Shown: positions 1 to 8,213 of the stretch, piece by piece
Layout: every line of letters starts with the position of its first letter
How positions within the stretch are numbered: position 1 is the stretch's first letter
Source of the DNA: Leadbetterella sp964423865
Lineage (GTDB): Bacteria > Bacteroidota > Bacteroidia > Cytophagales > Spirosomataceae
Length of the DNA stretch: 64,000 bases
Assembly (NCBI GenBank): GCA_964423865.1
Contig: CAYRGN010000008.1
Span: 1 to 64,000, forward strand
Direction: 5' to 3'
Position numbers and translations under genes: made by a program
The notes under the pieces: generated by a model
The model's input: the letters and a program-made list of their open reading frames with translations, nothing else
Told to the model about the DNA's origin: nothing
Database searches by the model: none

Positions 1-30
1 CTCCCAGCTTGCTTAATGGCTAGTAACGCA

Positions 31-54
31 CCCTTCGACAGGCTCAGGGTGACA
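31..54 (+). repeat. Dispersed REP-like repeat, copy 1
   Basis: Contains CTTCGACAGGCTCAGGGTGA. The same 24 bases recur exactly at 275-298 and 32620-32643, with variants at 32682-32705 (inverted), 32751-32774 and 13202-13226. All copies are intergenic. Function unknown. Confidence 0.85.
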
Positions 55-85
55 GTAGTAACGCCTTTGGTCCAAGCAGAGTCTT

Positions 86-139
86 CGTAATTCGTAATTT
101 TTAATTCGTAATTGATTTCTGTAATTGATTTCTGTAATT
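86..139. repeat. Heptamer tandem repeat (CGTAATT family)
   Basis: 86-113 reads as four 7-bp words: CGTAATT, CGTAATT, TTTAATT, CGTAATT. It is followed at 114-139 by two copies of the 13-mer GATTTCTGTAATT. The 28-bp block 86-113 is repeated exactly at 13086-13113 and with one change at 13288-13315. It is non-coding. Confidence 0.85.
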
Positions 140-166
140 GTCAATTCAGAAAATCCTGCGCAATCC

Positions 167-193
167 AAAATACCCCGTAGGGGTTATATATCG
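167..193 (-). repeat. Palindromic CCCTACGGG-family repeat (dispersed copy)
   Basis: On the minus strand this matches the unit of the array at 41181-41614, but with arms ACCCC/GGGGT in place of ATCCC/GGGAT. The paired change keeps the palindrome. A second copy is at 221-243. Confidence 0.8.
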
Positions 194-220
194 CTAGAAT
201 TTGGTTAATGCATAGACCCC

Positions 221-243
221 AATACCCCGTAGGGGTTACATAT
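221..243 (-). repeat. Palindromic CCCTACGGG-family repeat (second copy)
   Basis: Core ACCCCGTAGGGGT on the plus strand, in the same orientation as 167-193. The flanking ATA/TACATAT resembles the flanks of the 41 kb array units. Confidence 0.8.
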
Positions 244-274
244 TTGCCCTTCGACCCTTAGTTATCTCAGGGTG

Positions 275-298
275 CCCTTCGACAGGCTCAGGGTGACA
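275..298 (+). repeat. Dispersed REP-like repeat, copy 2
   Basis: Exact copy of 31-54. Just upstream, 247-273 is a degenerate relative in which the middle of the motif is replaced by other bases. Confidence 0.85.
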
Positions 299-371
299 GT
301 AGCACCGGTGTTCCCATTGTCAGTTCGAGTGTAGCTCCTTGTCACCTCGGGCTTCCGCCTTGTCACCTCGC

Positions 372-418
372 GCACAAACAAGCACGAGAGTGCGAAGTTT
401 GCGAGCGAAGCTCTCGAG
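372..418 (-). repeat. 47-bp dispersed repeat, inverted partner of 13147-13193
   Basis: The reverse complement of this segment matches 13147-13193 over 47 bases with one mismatch. It lies 29 bp past the pyrF stop codon, in a stretch (1-447) that holds no gene. Confidence 0.85.
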
Positions 419-447
419 AGGAAGGTTGGGTGTAAACCGAAATTCCC

Positions 448-1263
448 TTACAAATACTCCGCCATTTCCTTTTGGATGGCCGCCGCCTCTTCCTTTGCCC
501 GGTTGGCGAAATCTTCTCCCGAAGAAGCGTAGATGATGCCCCTTGACGAGTTCACCAGTAAACCGCAGTCTTTATTCATGCCGTAACGGGATACGTCTGC
601 CAGGCTCCCGCCCTGGGCACCTACTCCGGGAATGAGCAGGAAATGGTCCGGGACGATCTTCCGGATCTCCTCCAGGCGGCTGGCCCGTGTGGCGCCCACC
701 ACGTACATGAGGTTCTGGTCCGATCCCCATTCCCGGGAGGTTTGCAGTACTTTTTCGAACAGTTGCCCGCCCCCGCTCAATTCAAGGTTTTGAAAATCAC
801 CTGCGCCGGTGTTGGAGGTCAGGGCCAGGAGGATCACCCACTTTCCGGGATATTCCAGGAAAGGAAGTACGGAGTCATGGCCCATGTAGGGGGCTACCGT
901 GACCGAATCAAAATCGAGGCCGGACGCATGCTTATCAAAAAAAGCCCGGGCGTAGAGCCCTGACGTATTTCCGATGTCTCCCCGCTTGGCATCAGCGATG
1001 GTAAAGCACTCTTTCGGGATATAGGCCAGGGTTTTCTCCAGGCTTTCCCATCCTTTCCTGCCCCCCGCTTCATAAAAAGCAATGTTGGGTTTGTAAGCCA
1101 CGCAAAAGTCGCGGGTAGCGTCAATGATTTGCCGGTTAAACTCGAAAACCGGGTCGGGAAAATCGAGCAGATGCCGGGGTATTTTCCGGATATCGGTGTC
1201 AAGACCTACGCAGAGGTAGGATTTTTTTTGAAAAATCTGTTGAATAAGGTCTTGTTTTGTCAT
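448..1263 (-). CDS. pyrF: Orotidine 5'-phosphate decarboxylase, type 2
   Basis: Cytoplasmic enzyme that decarboxylates OMP to UMP, the last step of de novo pyrimidine synthesis. The 271-residue length and the sequence fit the longer type 2 family. The catalytic motif DAKRGDIGNT is at residues 91-100, and a phosphate-binding segment VNSSRGIIYAS is near residue 240. The start is ATG at 1263, and the N-terminal VGLDTD at residues 19-24 is in the place expected for the family. It is transcribed alone, divergent from rfbC, and its 3' side runs into the repeat region 1-447. No other pyr gene is next to it, although upp (pyrimidine salvage) is 13 kb away. Confidence 0.95.
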   Translation of the reverse strand: MTKQDLIQQIFQKKSYLCVGLDTDIRKIPRHLLDFPDPVFEFNRQIIDATRDFCVAYKPNIAFYEAGGRKGWESLEKTLAYIPKECFTIADAKRGDIGNTSGLYARAFFDKHASGLDFDSVTVAPYMGHDSVLPFLEYPGKWVILLALTSNTGAGDFQNLELSGGGQLFEKVLQTSREWGSDQNLMYVVGATRASRLEEIRKIVPDHFLLIPGVGAQGGSLADVSRYGMNKDCGLLVNSSRGIIYASSGEDFANRAKEEAAAIQKEMAEYL

Positions 1264-1401
1264 AGAAGTCCGAACTTTACGGTAAAGTTAAGGATGGAAA
1301 TTGGCTTTTAAGTAATTTTAAGCATGAAAAGGCGGTAAGCCGCTTTACAAATGCTTGGGTTTTACGTTAAATACATAGAATAAGAACAGACAGGAAAATT
1401 A

Positions 1402-1935
1402 ATGCAATTTACACCGACTACCTTAGCCGGGGTCATCGAGATCACCCCCCGCGTCTTTGAAGATGAAAGAGGATATTTCTTTGAATCCTATAATATCGAC
1501 CAGTTTCGTGCCCACGGTATCCAGGAAGATTTTCTCCAGGATAACCAGTCCTTTTCCAGGAAGGGTGTGGTACGGGGACTGCACTTTCAGCGCGAACCCT
1601 TTGCCCAGGGCAAACTGGTGCGGGTGATTCGCGGAGCCGTACTGGACGTGGTGGTGGATATCCGGCCCGGCTCGCCCACGTTTGGTCAGCATGAATCCTT
1701 TCTTCTGACCGAAAAGAACCAGAAAATGGTGTATCTTCCTGCCGGATTCGCCCACGGCTTCTCGGCCCTGGAAGACGCTATTTTCTCCTATAAATGTACG
1801 AACGTGTATCATAAGACTTCCGAAGGAGGGATTTTGTACAATGACCCTTCACTGGCCATCGACTGGCAGGTGAAGCACCCCATTGTTTCTGAAAAAGACC
1901 TGGAACTGCCCGCGTTCAGTACGCTCAGTAAATAA
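1402..1935 (+). CDS. rfbC: dTDP-4-dehydrorhamnose 3,5-epimerase
   Basis: Epimerises dTDP-4-keto-6-deoxyglucose at C3 and C5, a step in making dTDP-rhamnose for surface polysaccharide. It has 177 residues, the usual RmlC cupin length. Visible family features are the catalytic His in RGLHFQ (His61), the cupin strand around YLPAGFAHGF (111-120) and the acceptor-side Tyr130. It stands alone: rfbA, rfbB and rfbD are not in the window, so the rest of the rhamnose pathway must be elsewhere. Its 3' end overlaps the convergent Ig-like gene by 11 bp. Confidence 0.93.
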   Translation: MQFTPTTLAGVIEITPRVFEDERGYFFESYNIDQFRAHGIQEDFLQDNQSFSRKGVVRGLHFQREPFAQGKLVRVIRGAVLDVVVDIRPGSPTFGQHESFLLTEKNQKMVYLPAGFAHGFSALEDAIFSYKCTNVYHKTSEGGILYNDPSLAIDWQVKHPIVSEKDLELPAFSTLSK

Positions 1936-4900
1936 TAATTCTCTTGATGCATGACTGTCCGTTCGGGTTGCGTGTCGTAAGATAATAGGTGCCCTGTGTT
2001 AGCGGATTCACCGGAATTATGCGGTGGTGATCTCCCTGTTTACCGATCTCTCGCAGCGGGATGTCCCGTCCCTCGAGAGACACCAGACGGGTGTACTCTT
2101 CCTGAAGTCCGGGGAAGTAGAGGCGTATATTCCGGCCCTCCGTTGCCGGGTTCTCCAGCAGGAGGCACAGGGGGTGCTCTCCCTGGAAATGGGCTTTCAC
2201 CGTATCCAGAACCGCCCGGATATTCTTTCCGAAATCAAATTCCAGCCGATAGTAGGTTTCCGGTGTGTAAGGAACCTCGTCCCGTATTTTTTCACGGCCC
2301 GTGATCCCCCGCCAGGCGTCGTGCCAGGAGATTCCGTCGGGACTTTTCCAGAGCACATATTCTCCTTCCGGCATAGGAAGGAGGTTCTCAGCCAGGAGCA
2401 GGGGAAATGCTTGCGCGTCTGTTCCCACCCTAAGACGGCCAGAGGGAACCCTGTTTTTCCAAAAGAAGTAGTCTCCCGTATCGACGGTTTCAAACTCCGT
2501 ATAGAGGTATTTTCCTCCGGCCACACTTTGCCAGGCGAGGGTGTCTTGTAACCACAGGGTGGAATCCGTACCGACCTCGGAACGATTCGTACGGTGAAGC
2601 AGTAACAACGTGTAGTTTACATTTTCGGGATACATTTGGTTCTCCTCCAGGCTCAGGTAATAACGTATTTTGATAGGGGAGAGCAGCTCCCGCGCCGCGG
2701 CCACGGCCAGACTTCGCGGGTAAAACCGATTCCCCGAAGAGTCGGTAAGAACCGGCCGCACCGTAGAGATAAGGTGTATCAGCAGTGTACCGGGATCGTT
2801 TTCTCCGGGATGCACAGCGGCAAATATTTCCCCGTTTTCCATGTAAAGATAGTTCCACTCATCGGGATGCAAGGCTGGAACCGAGAGGCTCACGGTGGTG
2901 TCTTTTTGCCCGGCGAAATAACAGGGTGCCACCACCAGGGTCATGCGGACCGGCTCGGAAAAGCAACCTCCTTCTCCTTCGGTTTTATAGGCCAGGACGT
3001 ACTCGCCTTCTTCCTCTGTAGGTATACCGGGTTCCGTTACCCATTTCTCTTCTCCCGGGCGTTGCCACCAGGTTTTGGCAAGGCCGCTTCCGTTTACGGG
3101 AAGAGAAAACCGGCAGAGCTGCACGAGGGTGTCCCGGGGCGCTGGGGGAGGCAAAGCATGGTGCCGGACCGGAATGGCGCCGGAGTTTCTGACGCAGGTT
3201 CCACCTGAACTTCCGAAGGTCACCCGTAACCGGAAAGTGCCGCTTTCGGGCAGGTAAGTTTCTGTCGTGCCGGAGGGTTCAAAGACCGTGGTATAGGTAG
3301 TGCCGCTTCGGATTTGCCATTCCCACTTGACGGGGTTTCCGCTTATACTGTCTTGAAATTGGGAGAAATCAAGGGCTTCGCCGGGGCAGAGCGTTAGCGC
3401 GGGGAAAGAAGAAGCCAGGCGGTTGACACGAAGGGTGACAGGTTCCGAGACCAGTTCTTTTGATCCCGAACGCACAATGCACCGGTAACGGGTGCCATCG
3501 GTATCCGGTGCCGTGCCCGCGTCTGAAATTTTATAATCGCGGGCGATGGCACCCGCGATATCAGCAAACTGGCCATAATACTCCCTTTGCCACTGGTACG
3601 TGACCTCCGTGCCGCCGGTAATTCGTATACCGAAAGTGACGGTGTTGCCCTCGCAGTTGGTCTGATCCTGAGGTGGGGTGCTGATGCGAAATACAGGCCG
3701 GATCTCCGACTGGATAAGAAGACGCTCGCTTTCGCAACCTGCTGCGCTGGTTTGGGTCACGTAGTAGCTTTTTTTACCGGTAGAAGTAAAAACCGGAGGG
3801 TATGATTCGAAAGATTTGAGGGTTCTGGTCCGGTACCATCTCAGGTTTTCTCCTTCCGCAGAAAAAACCAGGGTTTCCGTTTCGTCATACACCTCCGGCG
3901 TACTGTTGTCGGGCGTGGGCGGCGTAGGGTGTACGGTCACCCGCACCAGGGCCCGGGAGCTTTCGCATTTTTGGTTTGTCACGTACGTGTATTGCATAAA
4001 GTAGTCGCCTGGGGTATCGGTACTGATATCGGGTTGCCTACTCAGCGTCTCGGTTTGATAGAGACGGTACCAGTTCACTTTCAGGCTTTCGGGAGGATAG
4101 AGGGTGATTCTCTCCATTTTTTCGTTCTGGCAGATTTCGATGTGTAGACCGCTGGGCGTTTCAGGATATCCCCCGACTTTAAGCGTCATCAGGTCGGTTG
4201 TCTCCACGCAGGAACCGTTCGAAGAAGAGAAAGTGACGGCGCAGCGGTACTGCACCTGTTCAAGTTCGGGCAGACCGGTGATTTTCAGGTAAGGAGTAGC
4301 GCTTCCCGTCACTTGTCCCGTATCGCTTAACGGTACCCAGGGGTGGCCGGTACCCGGTCGGTGTTGCCACTCATACAGGAGAGGGTTTCCGCTGATCGAG
4401 AAGGCGCTACCCAGGTCGGCGCTAAGGTCATTGCCCGCGCAAAGGGTCTGGTTGGGTAAGTTGCCCAGCAGGCGGTTGACTGTCAGAGGGATCTCTCCGC
4501 TGAACCCGGTTTCGGAGGTGTCACTGACTGCACACCGGAATACCGCTTTGTGCGGACTTTCGGCATTTCCCGTACTTCCTATTCTCAGGGTGGGAGATTC
4601 CACTCCGGTCAGGTAGTTATTTTCGGTGAGGTCGGTAAATGCGGAATCGCCGGGAAGGCGGCGCTGCCACCGGTAGCGGAGCGGACCCGTGCCTTCGGCC
4701 TCTACCCGGAGGGAGGAAACACTTCCGTAGCAATGGGTCATTTCGGGGGTTTGAGACAGGATGTGGAGGGGCTTCAACACGGGCGGCTGAAGGAAACGCA
4801 CCGACCGCACACCGGAAGTGCTGAGGTTGCAGGAACTGAGGTTGCAGCTTACCCTGGCCCGGAAGTGGAGCAGTCCTTCGTGTCCGGAATAATGCAGCTC

Positions 4901-7900
4901 CGGTCCGCTGCCCGCGTCGGTCCAGTTGGGGTTGGAGGCGGCCGCGGAAACGGGGTTAACCTGCCAGAGTATGGTACAGGTTCCGGCTCCGCCCTGTAGC
5001 AGGGCGTGCAGTCTCAAGGTATCTCCGGCCCAAACCGTGTCTTTGTCGGCCGAAAGGGTCAGGGTAGGGTCGGGGGAAATTTCTATGCGCACCTGGTTGG
5101 AGTAAAGGGTATCACAAGTGTTCCACACTTTCCTGCGGTAGCAGGTGCTGACCTGCAGTACACCCGGGTTGTAACTCAGGGCTGTGGCGCCCGGGATGTC
5201 CTCCCACAGGGGATTTTCGCAATTTTCGGTCTGTTGCCACTGGATATGGGTGCTGTTCACCGGGGCTTGCGTACTATTGATCTGTGGCGGGTTATACCCG
5301 GAGCAATTCACCAGGTGGTTTTCGGTAATGCGACCGGGCAACAAGGAAGGGAATGCCCGCACGACCGCCTTACTTCGGGGCGATTCGCAGAAGGTGCCGT
5401 CAGTCAGGATGCCGTAAGAAACATAGAAAACCGTATCCGACACGTGTACGGGGTTACCGCTGGCAAAGGCGTGATTATTCTCGGGATGGGTCCACCAGTA
5501 AAACGCTCCTCCTTCGTAAGGGGAAGAAGCTTCGACCGAAACCGAAGCGCCCGGACAGTCCTCGGTGTCGGCTACGGAAGGCGAAAAGGACAGGTCAGGT
5601 CCGGCCGCCAGAATACGGAGGCTGTCGCGGGCCGAACAATGCTCCTGGAATCCTTCTACGTAATACAGACCGGGTTCTTCGATAAGGAAATTACCTGTCC
5701 TATTACTTGCCAGGACCTGCCCGTTCAGCACAAGACGGAAAGAAACGGAATCCGGGGTGCTGGTGAAGGTGCCCAGGTGTGCGCTGCGGTTGAAATTGCC
5801 GTTCAGGCAGAGCTGCTCCCTGTCGGCTATCGCGCTGAGCGTAAAGGCCGGATGCACCCGGGTCAGGAAGGGCTTTAAACGACTTTCGCATCCGTGAATA
5901 TCGGTCTGAGATACGAAGAATACCCGGTCCTCAATAGCGTTGACTTTCACTTCGGGCGCAGGCAGAAGATGGCCGTGGTCATCATACCAATGCAGCCCCT
6001 CTTCAAGGCGGACGATATCGGAGGAAGTACAGAAAAGCAGGGTGTCACTAACTGCGGGTGGGGGCGGCAGGGGATGAACCCGGAGGATCGCCGTATCCGA
6101 AAAAACTTCCCGGGCGCAGGCGGAGATTACCCGGCAAAAGATCGCGGCCCCGTCCAGGTGGGAAGTCACTCCCCGAACCGAAAGGGTGTCTGCATTTCCC
6201 GGAACCGACTGCCCGTTGATAAACCACTCGTAATGCAGGGTGCCACTTCCTGTGGCCTGTATACGAAACAGGGCGTCTTGGTTTTCACACAGGGCCGTAT
6301 CGCGGGGTGGAGTGAGAATGAGCGTGGCGGGGCGAACGGACAGGGCAAAAGGTTCCGACATATCTTCTCCACACCTTCCTTCCACCTCTACCGTATAGCT
6401 ACCTTCGTGTACGGGTTGGGCGGAGGAAATCAGGAGGGTGTCTGTGTCTCCCACGGCGAGGCCGTTACGATACCAGGTGATTCGCACCGGCTCCCGTGCT
6501 ATAAAATCGGCTTGTATATGAACGGGTTCTCCCTCGCATACACCGATATCGCCCAAGGTGGGGTGGATACGGGTTTCCGGGAAAACTTCCAGGCGGAGTT
6601 CCGTAGTATCGGAGGCGCAGTAGGCATTTTTGCTGTGGATGCGGAGGGCCAGATGATCGGAATTTTTATAGAGAGGTAAGGGAATGTCGGAATGCACCGG
6701 AAGGCTGTCGACCGCCGTGAAATGCGGGCTTTCTATGAACCAATACAAGGGATCATGGAGGGCCTGGCTTACATTCAGAGGCACGCGGGTCTCGCCTGGG
6801 CAGACTCCTTCCGGTAGAGAAAATACCTGGGCGGGTACAGGCCGCACCCACACCGCTACGGACATGCGGTAGCTTTCGCAGCCTTTTTCGTCTCGGAGGG
6901 CATAGTAGTAGACCCGTGAGCTGTCGAGCTCCGGCGTTTCATAGAAAGAAGAATTAAGTTTGACGGGGGCGGAGAGGGTGTCTTCGTACCAGGAATAAGG
7001 TTCGGTTCCGGAAATCAGGAAAGTAGACGGGCCGCAGCTTTGCAGGGAATCCAGGGGGGATGGCAATGTAGGCCGGGGACGAACGATGTAGTTGGCCCGG
7101 GTACTCTCCAGGTAGCAGACGGCGCTGTCGGCCTGGCCCGAGGGCTTTTGATTGAGGGACACAAATCCTACCCGAACCCGGTAACTGTTTTCTTCCGGAA
7201 GAATGCCGTTCACCTTCAGGGCGACGGTGGCGGTGCCGTGGAAACGTTCGTCTTCTTCCAGGGGAGAATAAGAAGACACGCCGGTTTTTCGTATCCACCA
7301 TTGATAAGAAACTACGGTACCTACCGCCGAGGCGGGAAAGAAGCGGGCGGTATCTCCTTCGCAAAAAGAAGTGGAAGTAGTGGGTGAAACCGCGGAACTG
7401 AGCTGGTTGACAGACAGTACAGCGGGGTTACTGAGGGCTTCGCATTGGTAGGCGTCAGTGACCCGGCAGCGGAAAGCCAGGCCGTGGTGGCTGTTGATGA
7501 TGCCGGTGACTTTCAGCCCGGGCGTTTGCACATCTTTGAATTTGGTAGTGACGGAGAGCGGACTGAAATGGAGCCCGTCGCTGCTGCTTTCCCACTGGTA
7601 AGACATGGCCTCCGGCGACATGGCCTGGAACGTAACTTCCCCGCCGTTACATTGGAGGAGGTCACGGGGTTGAACGTCAAAAGTCGGGCGGTGGACTGCC
7701 ACATCATACCCCTCTCCGGTAATTTCAGAATAGGAATTCCGGAGAAGAACACGTACCCGAAAGGAAGAATGTACAGAATGAAACAGGTGCTGGATTTCCG
7801 ACGCGGTCGTATCCGTATTTCCCGAAGAAAGGTAGATCCATTCGTTCCCGTTGTCCAGTAGCTGGAACTCATAATACGTGGCCCGGGCCACCCGGGCGGA

Positions 7901-8035
7901 TAGCGTGACCGTTTCTCCGTAACAGGGGTGGGCATTTTCGGCGTGGACAGGTTGTGTAAAATAGGGATCCTGTGCCGTAACGTGGCGGAAGGCGACTATG
8001 CCCGCCACCCAAAGAGTGAATTTTAATAATTTCAT
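1925..8035 (-). CDS. Giant Ig-like repeat protein with T9SS sorting domain
   Basis: About 2035 residues. It probably crosses the outer membrane through the type IX system and stays on the surface or is released. The chosen ATG at 8035 begins a signal peptide (MKLLKFTLW, cleavage after TAQ); an in-frame start at 8086 would add 17 residues in front of it. The body is at least a dozen Ig-like modules of roughly 80-130 residues, recognised by recurring C-x-G-x-x-V, Y-x-W and FRCxV patterns. The last 70-80 residues form a type A sorting domain ending in basic and hydrophobic residues. No enzyme motif is seen. Adhesion is a guess from the architecture. The neighbouring FN3 protein has the same export route. 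Confidence 0.85.
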   Translation of the reverse strand: MKLLKFTLWVAGIVAFRHVTAQDPYFTQPVHAENAHPCYGETVTLSARVARATYYEFQLLDNGNEWIYLSSGNTDTTASEIQHLFHSVHSSFRVRVLLRNSYSEITGEGYDVAVHRPTFDVQPRDLLQCNGGEVTFQAMSPEAMSYQWESSSDGLHFSPLSVTTKFKDVQTPGLKVTGIINSHHGLAFRCRVTDAYQCEALSNPAVLSVNQLSSAVSPTTSTSFCEGDTARFFPASAVGTVVSYQWWIRKTGVSSYSPLEEDERFHGTATVALKVNGILPEENSYRVRVGFVSLNQKPSGQADSAVCYLESTRANYIVRPRPTLPSPLDSLQSCGPSTFLISGTEPYSWYEDTLSAPVKLNSSFYETPELDSSRVYYYALRDEKGCESYRMSVAVWVRPVPAQVFSLPEGVCPGETRVPLNVSQALHDPLYWFIESPHFTAVDSLPVHSDIPLPLYKNSDHLALRIHSKNAYCASDTTELRLEVFPETRIHPTLGDIGVCEGEPVHIQADFIAREPVRITWYRNGLAVGDTDTLLISSAQPVHEGSYTVEVEGRCGEDMSEPFALSVRPATLILTPPRDTALCENQDALFRIQATGSGTLHYEWFINGQSVPGNADTLSVRGVTSHLDGAAIFCRVISACAREVFSDTAILRVHPLPPPPAVSDTLLFCTSSDIVRLEEGLHWYDDHGHLLPAPEVKVNAIEDRVFFVSQTDIHGCESRLKPFLTRVHPAFTLSAIADREQLCLNGNFNRSAHLGTFTSTPDSVSFRLVLNGQVLASNRTGNFLIEEPGLYYVEGFQEHCSARDSLRILAAGPDLSFSPSVADTEDCPGASVSVEASSPYEGGAFYWWTHPENNHAFASGNPVHVSDTVFYVSYGILTDGTFCESPRSKAVVRAFPSLLPGRITENHLVNCSGYNPPQINSTQAPVNSTHIQWQQTENCENPLWEDIPGATALSYNPGVLQVSTCYRRKVWNTCDTLYSNQVRIEISPDPTLTLSADKDTVWAGDTLRLHALLQGGAGTCTILWQVNPVSAAASNPNWTDAGSGPELHYSGHEGLLHFRARVSCNLSSCNLSTSGVRSVRFLQPPVLKPLHILSQTPEMTHCYGSVSSLRVEAEGTGPLRYRWQRRLPGDSAFTDLTENNYLTGVESPTLRIGSTGNAESPHKAVFRCAVSDTSETGFSGEIPLTVNRLLGNLPNQTLCAGNDLSADLGSAFSISGNPLLYEWQHRPGTGHPWVPLSDTGQVTGSATPYLKITGLPELEQVQYRCAVTFSSSNGSCVETTDLMTLKVGGYPETPSGLHIEICQNEKMERITLYPPESLKVNWYRLYQTETLSRQPDISTDTPGDYFMQYTYVTNQKCESSRALVRVTVHPTPPTPDNSTPEVYDETETLVFSAEGENLRWYRTRTLKSFESYPPVFTSTGKKSYYVTQTSAAGCESERLLIQSEIRPVFRISTPPQDQTNCEGNTVTFGIRITGGTEVTYQWQREYYGQFADIAGAIARDYKISDAGTAPDTDGTRYRCIVRSGSKELVSEPVTLRVNRLASSFPALTLCPGEALDFSQFQDSISGNPVKWEWQIRSGTTYTTVFEPSGTTETYLPESGTFRLRVTFGSSGGTCVRNSGAIPVRHHALPPPAPRDTLVQLCRFSLPVNGSGLAKTWWQRPGEEKWVTEPGIPTEEEGEYVLAYKTEGEGGCFSEPVRMTLVVAPCYFAGQKDTTVSLSVPALHPDEWNYLYMENGEIFAAVHPGENDPGTLLIHLISTVRPVLTDSSGNRFYPRSLAVAAARELLSPIKIRYYLSLEENQMYPENVNYTLLLLHRTNRSEVGTDSTLWLQDTLAWQSVAGGKYLYTEFETVDTGDYFFWKNRVPSGRLRVGTDAQAFPLLLAENLLPMPEGEYVLWKSPDGISWHDAWRGITGREKIRDEVPYTPETYYRLEFDFGKNIRAVLDTVKAHFQGEHPLCLLLENPATEGRNIRLYFPGLQEEYTRLVSLEGRDIPLREIGKQGDHHRIIPVNPLTQGTYYLTTRNPNGQSCIKRIIIY

Positions 8036-8165
8036 GCGCGTGCGGTTTGAGGAAGTGAATTTCCGCAGCGCTTCATTTGTATGCAAGCTTTGGGACTTAT
8101 TTTTGATTTTTTCTTATCTGTAGTTAAGAAATAGCCCCCAAAGCAGTCGGCCTGTAACCAAAAAA

Positions 8166-8191
8166 GGCCGGAAGAGACAAATCTTCCGGCC
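8166..8191 (-). terminator. Rho-independent terminator of the FN3 protein gene
   Basis: A perfect 10-bp stem (GGCCGGAAGA with its complement) and a 6-nt loop are followed on the minus strand by a T run. It lies 22 bp past the stop codon at 8214, between the two large exported-protein genes, so they are probably separate transcripts. Confidence 0.85.
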
Positions 8192-8213
8192 TTTAGACTA
8201 AACGGTTTTTCGC

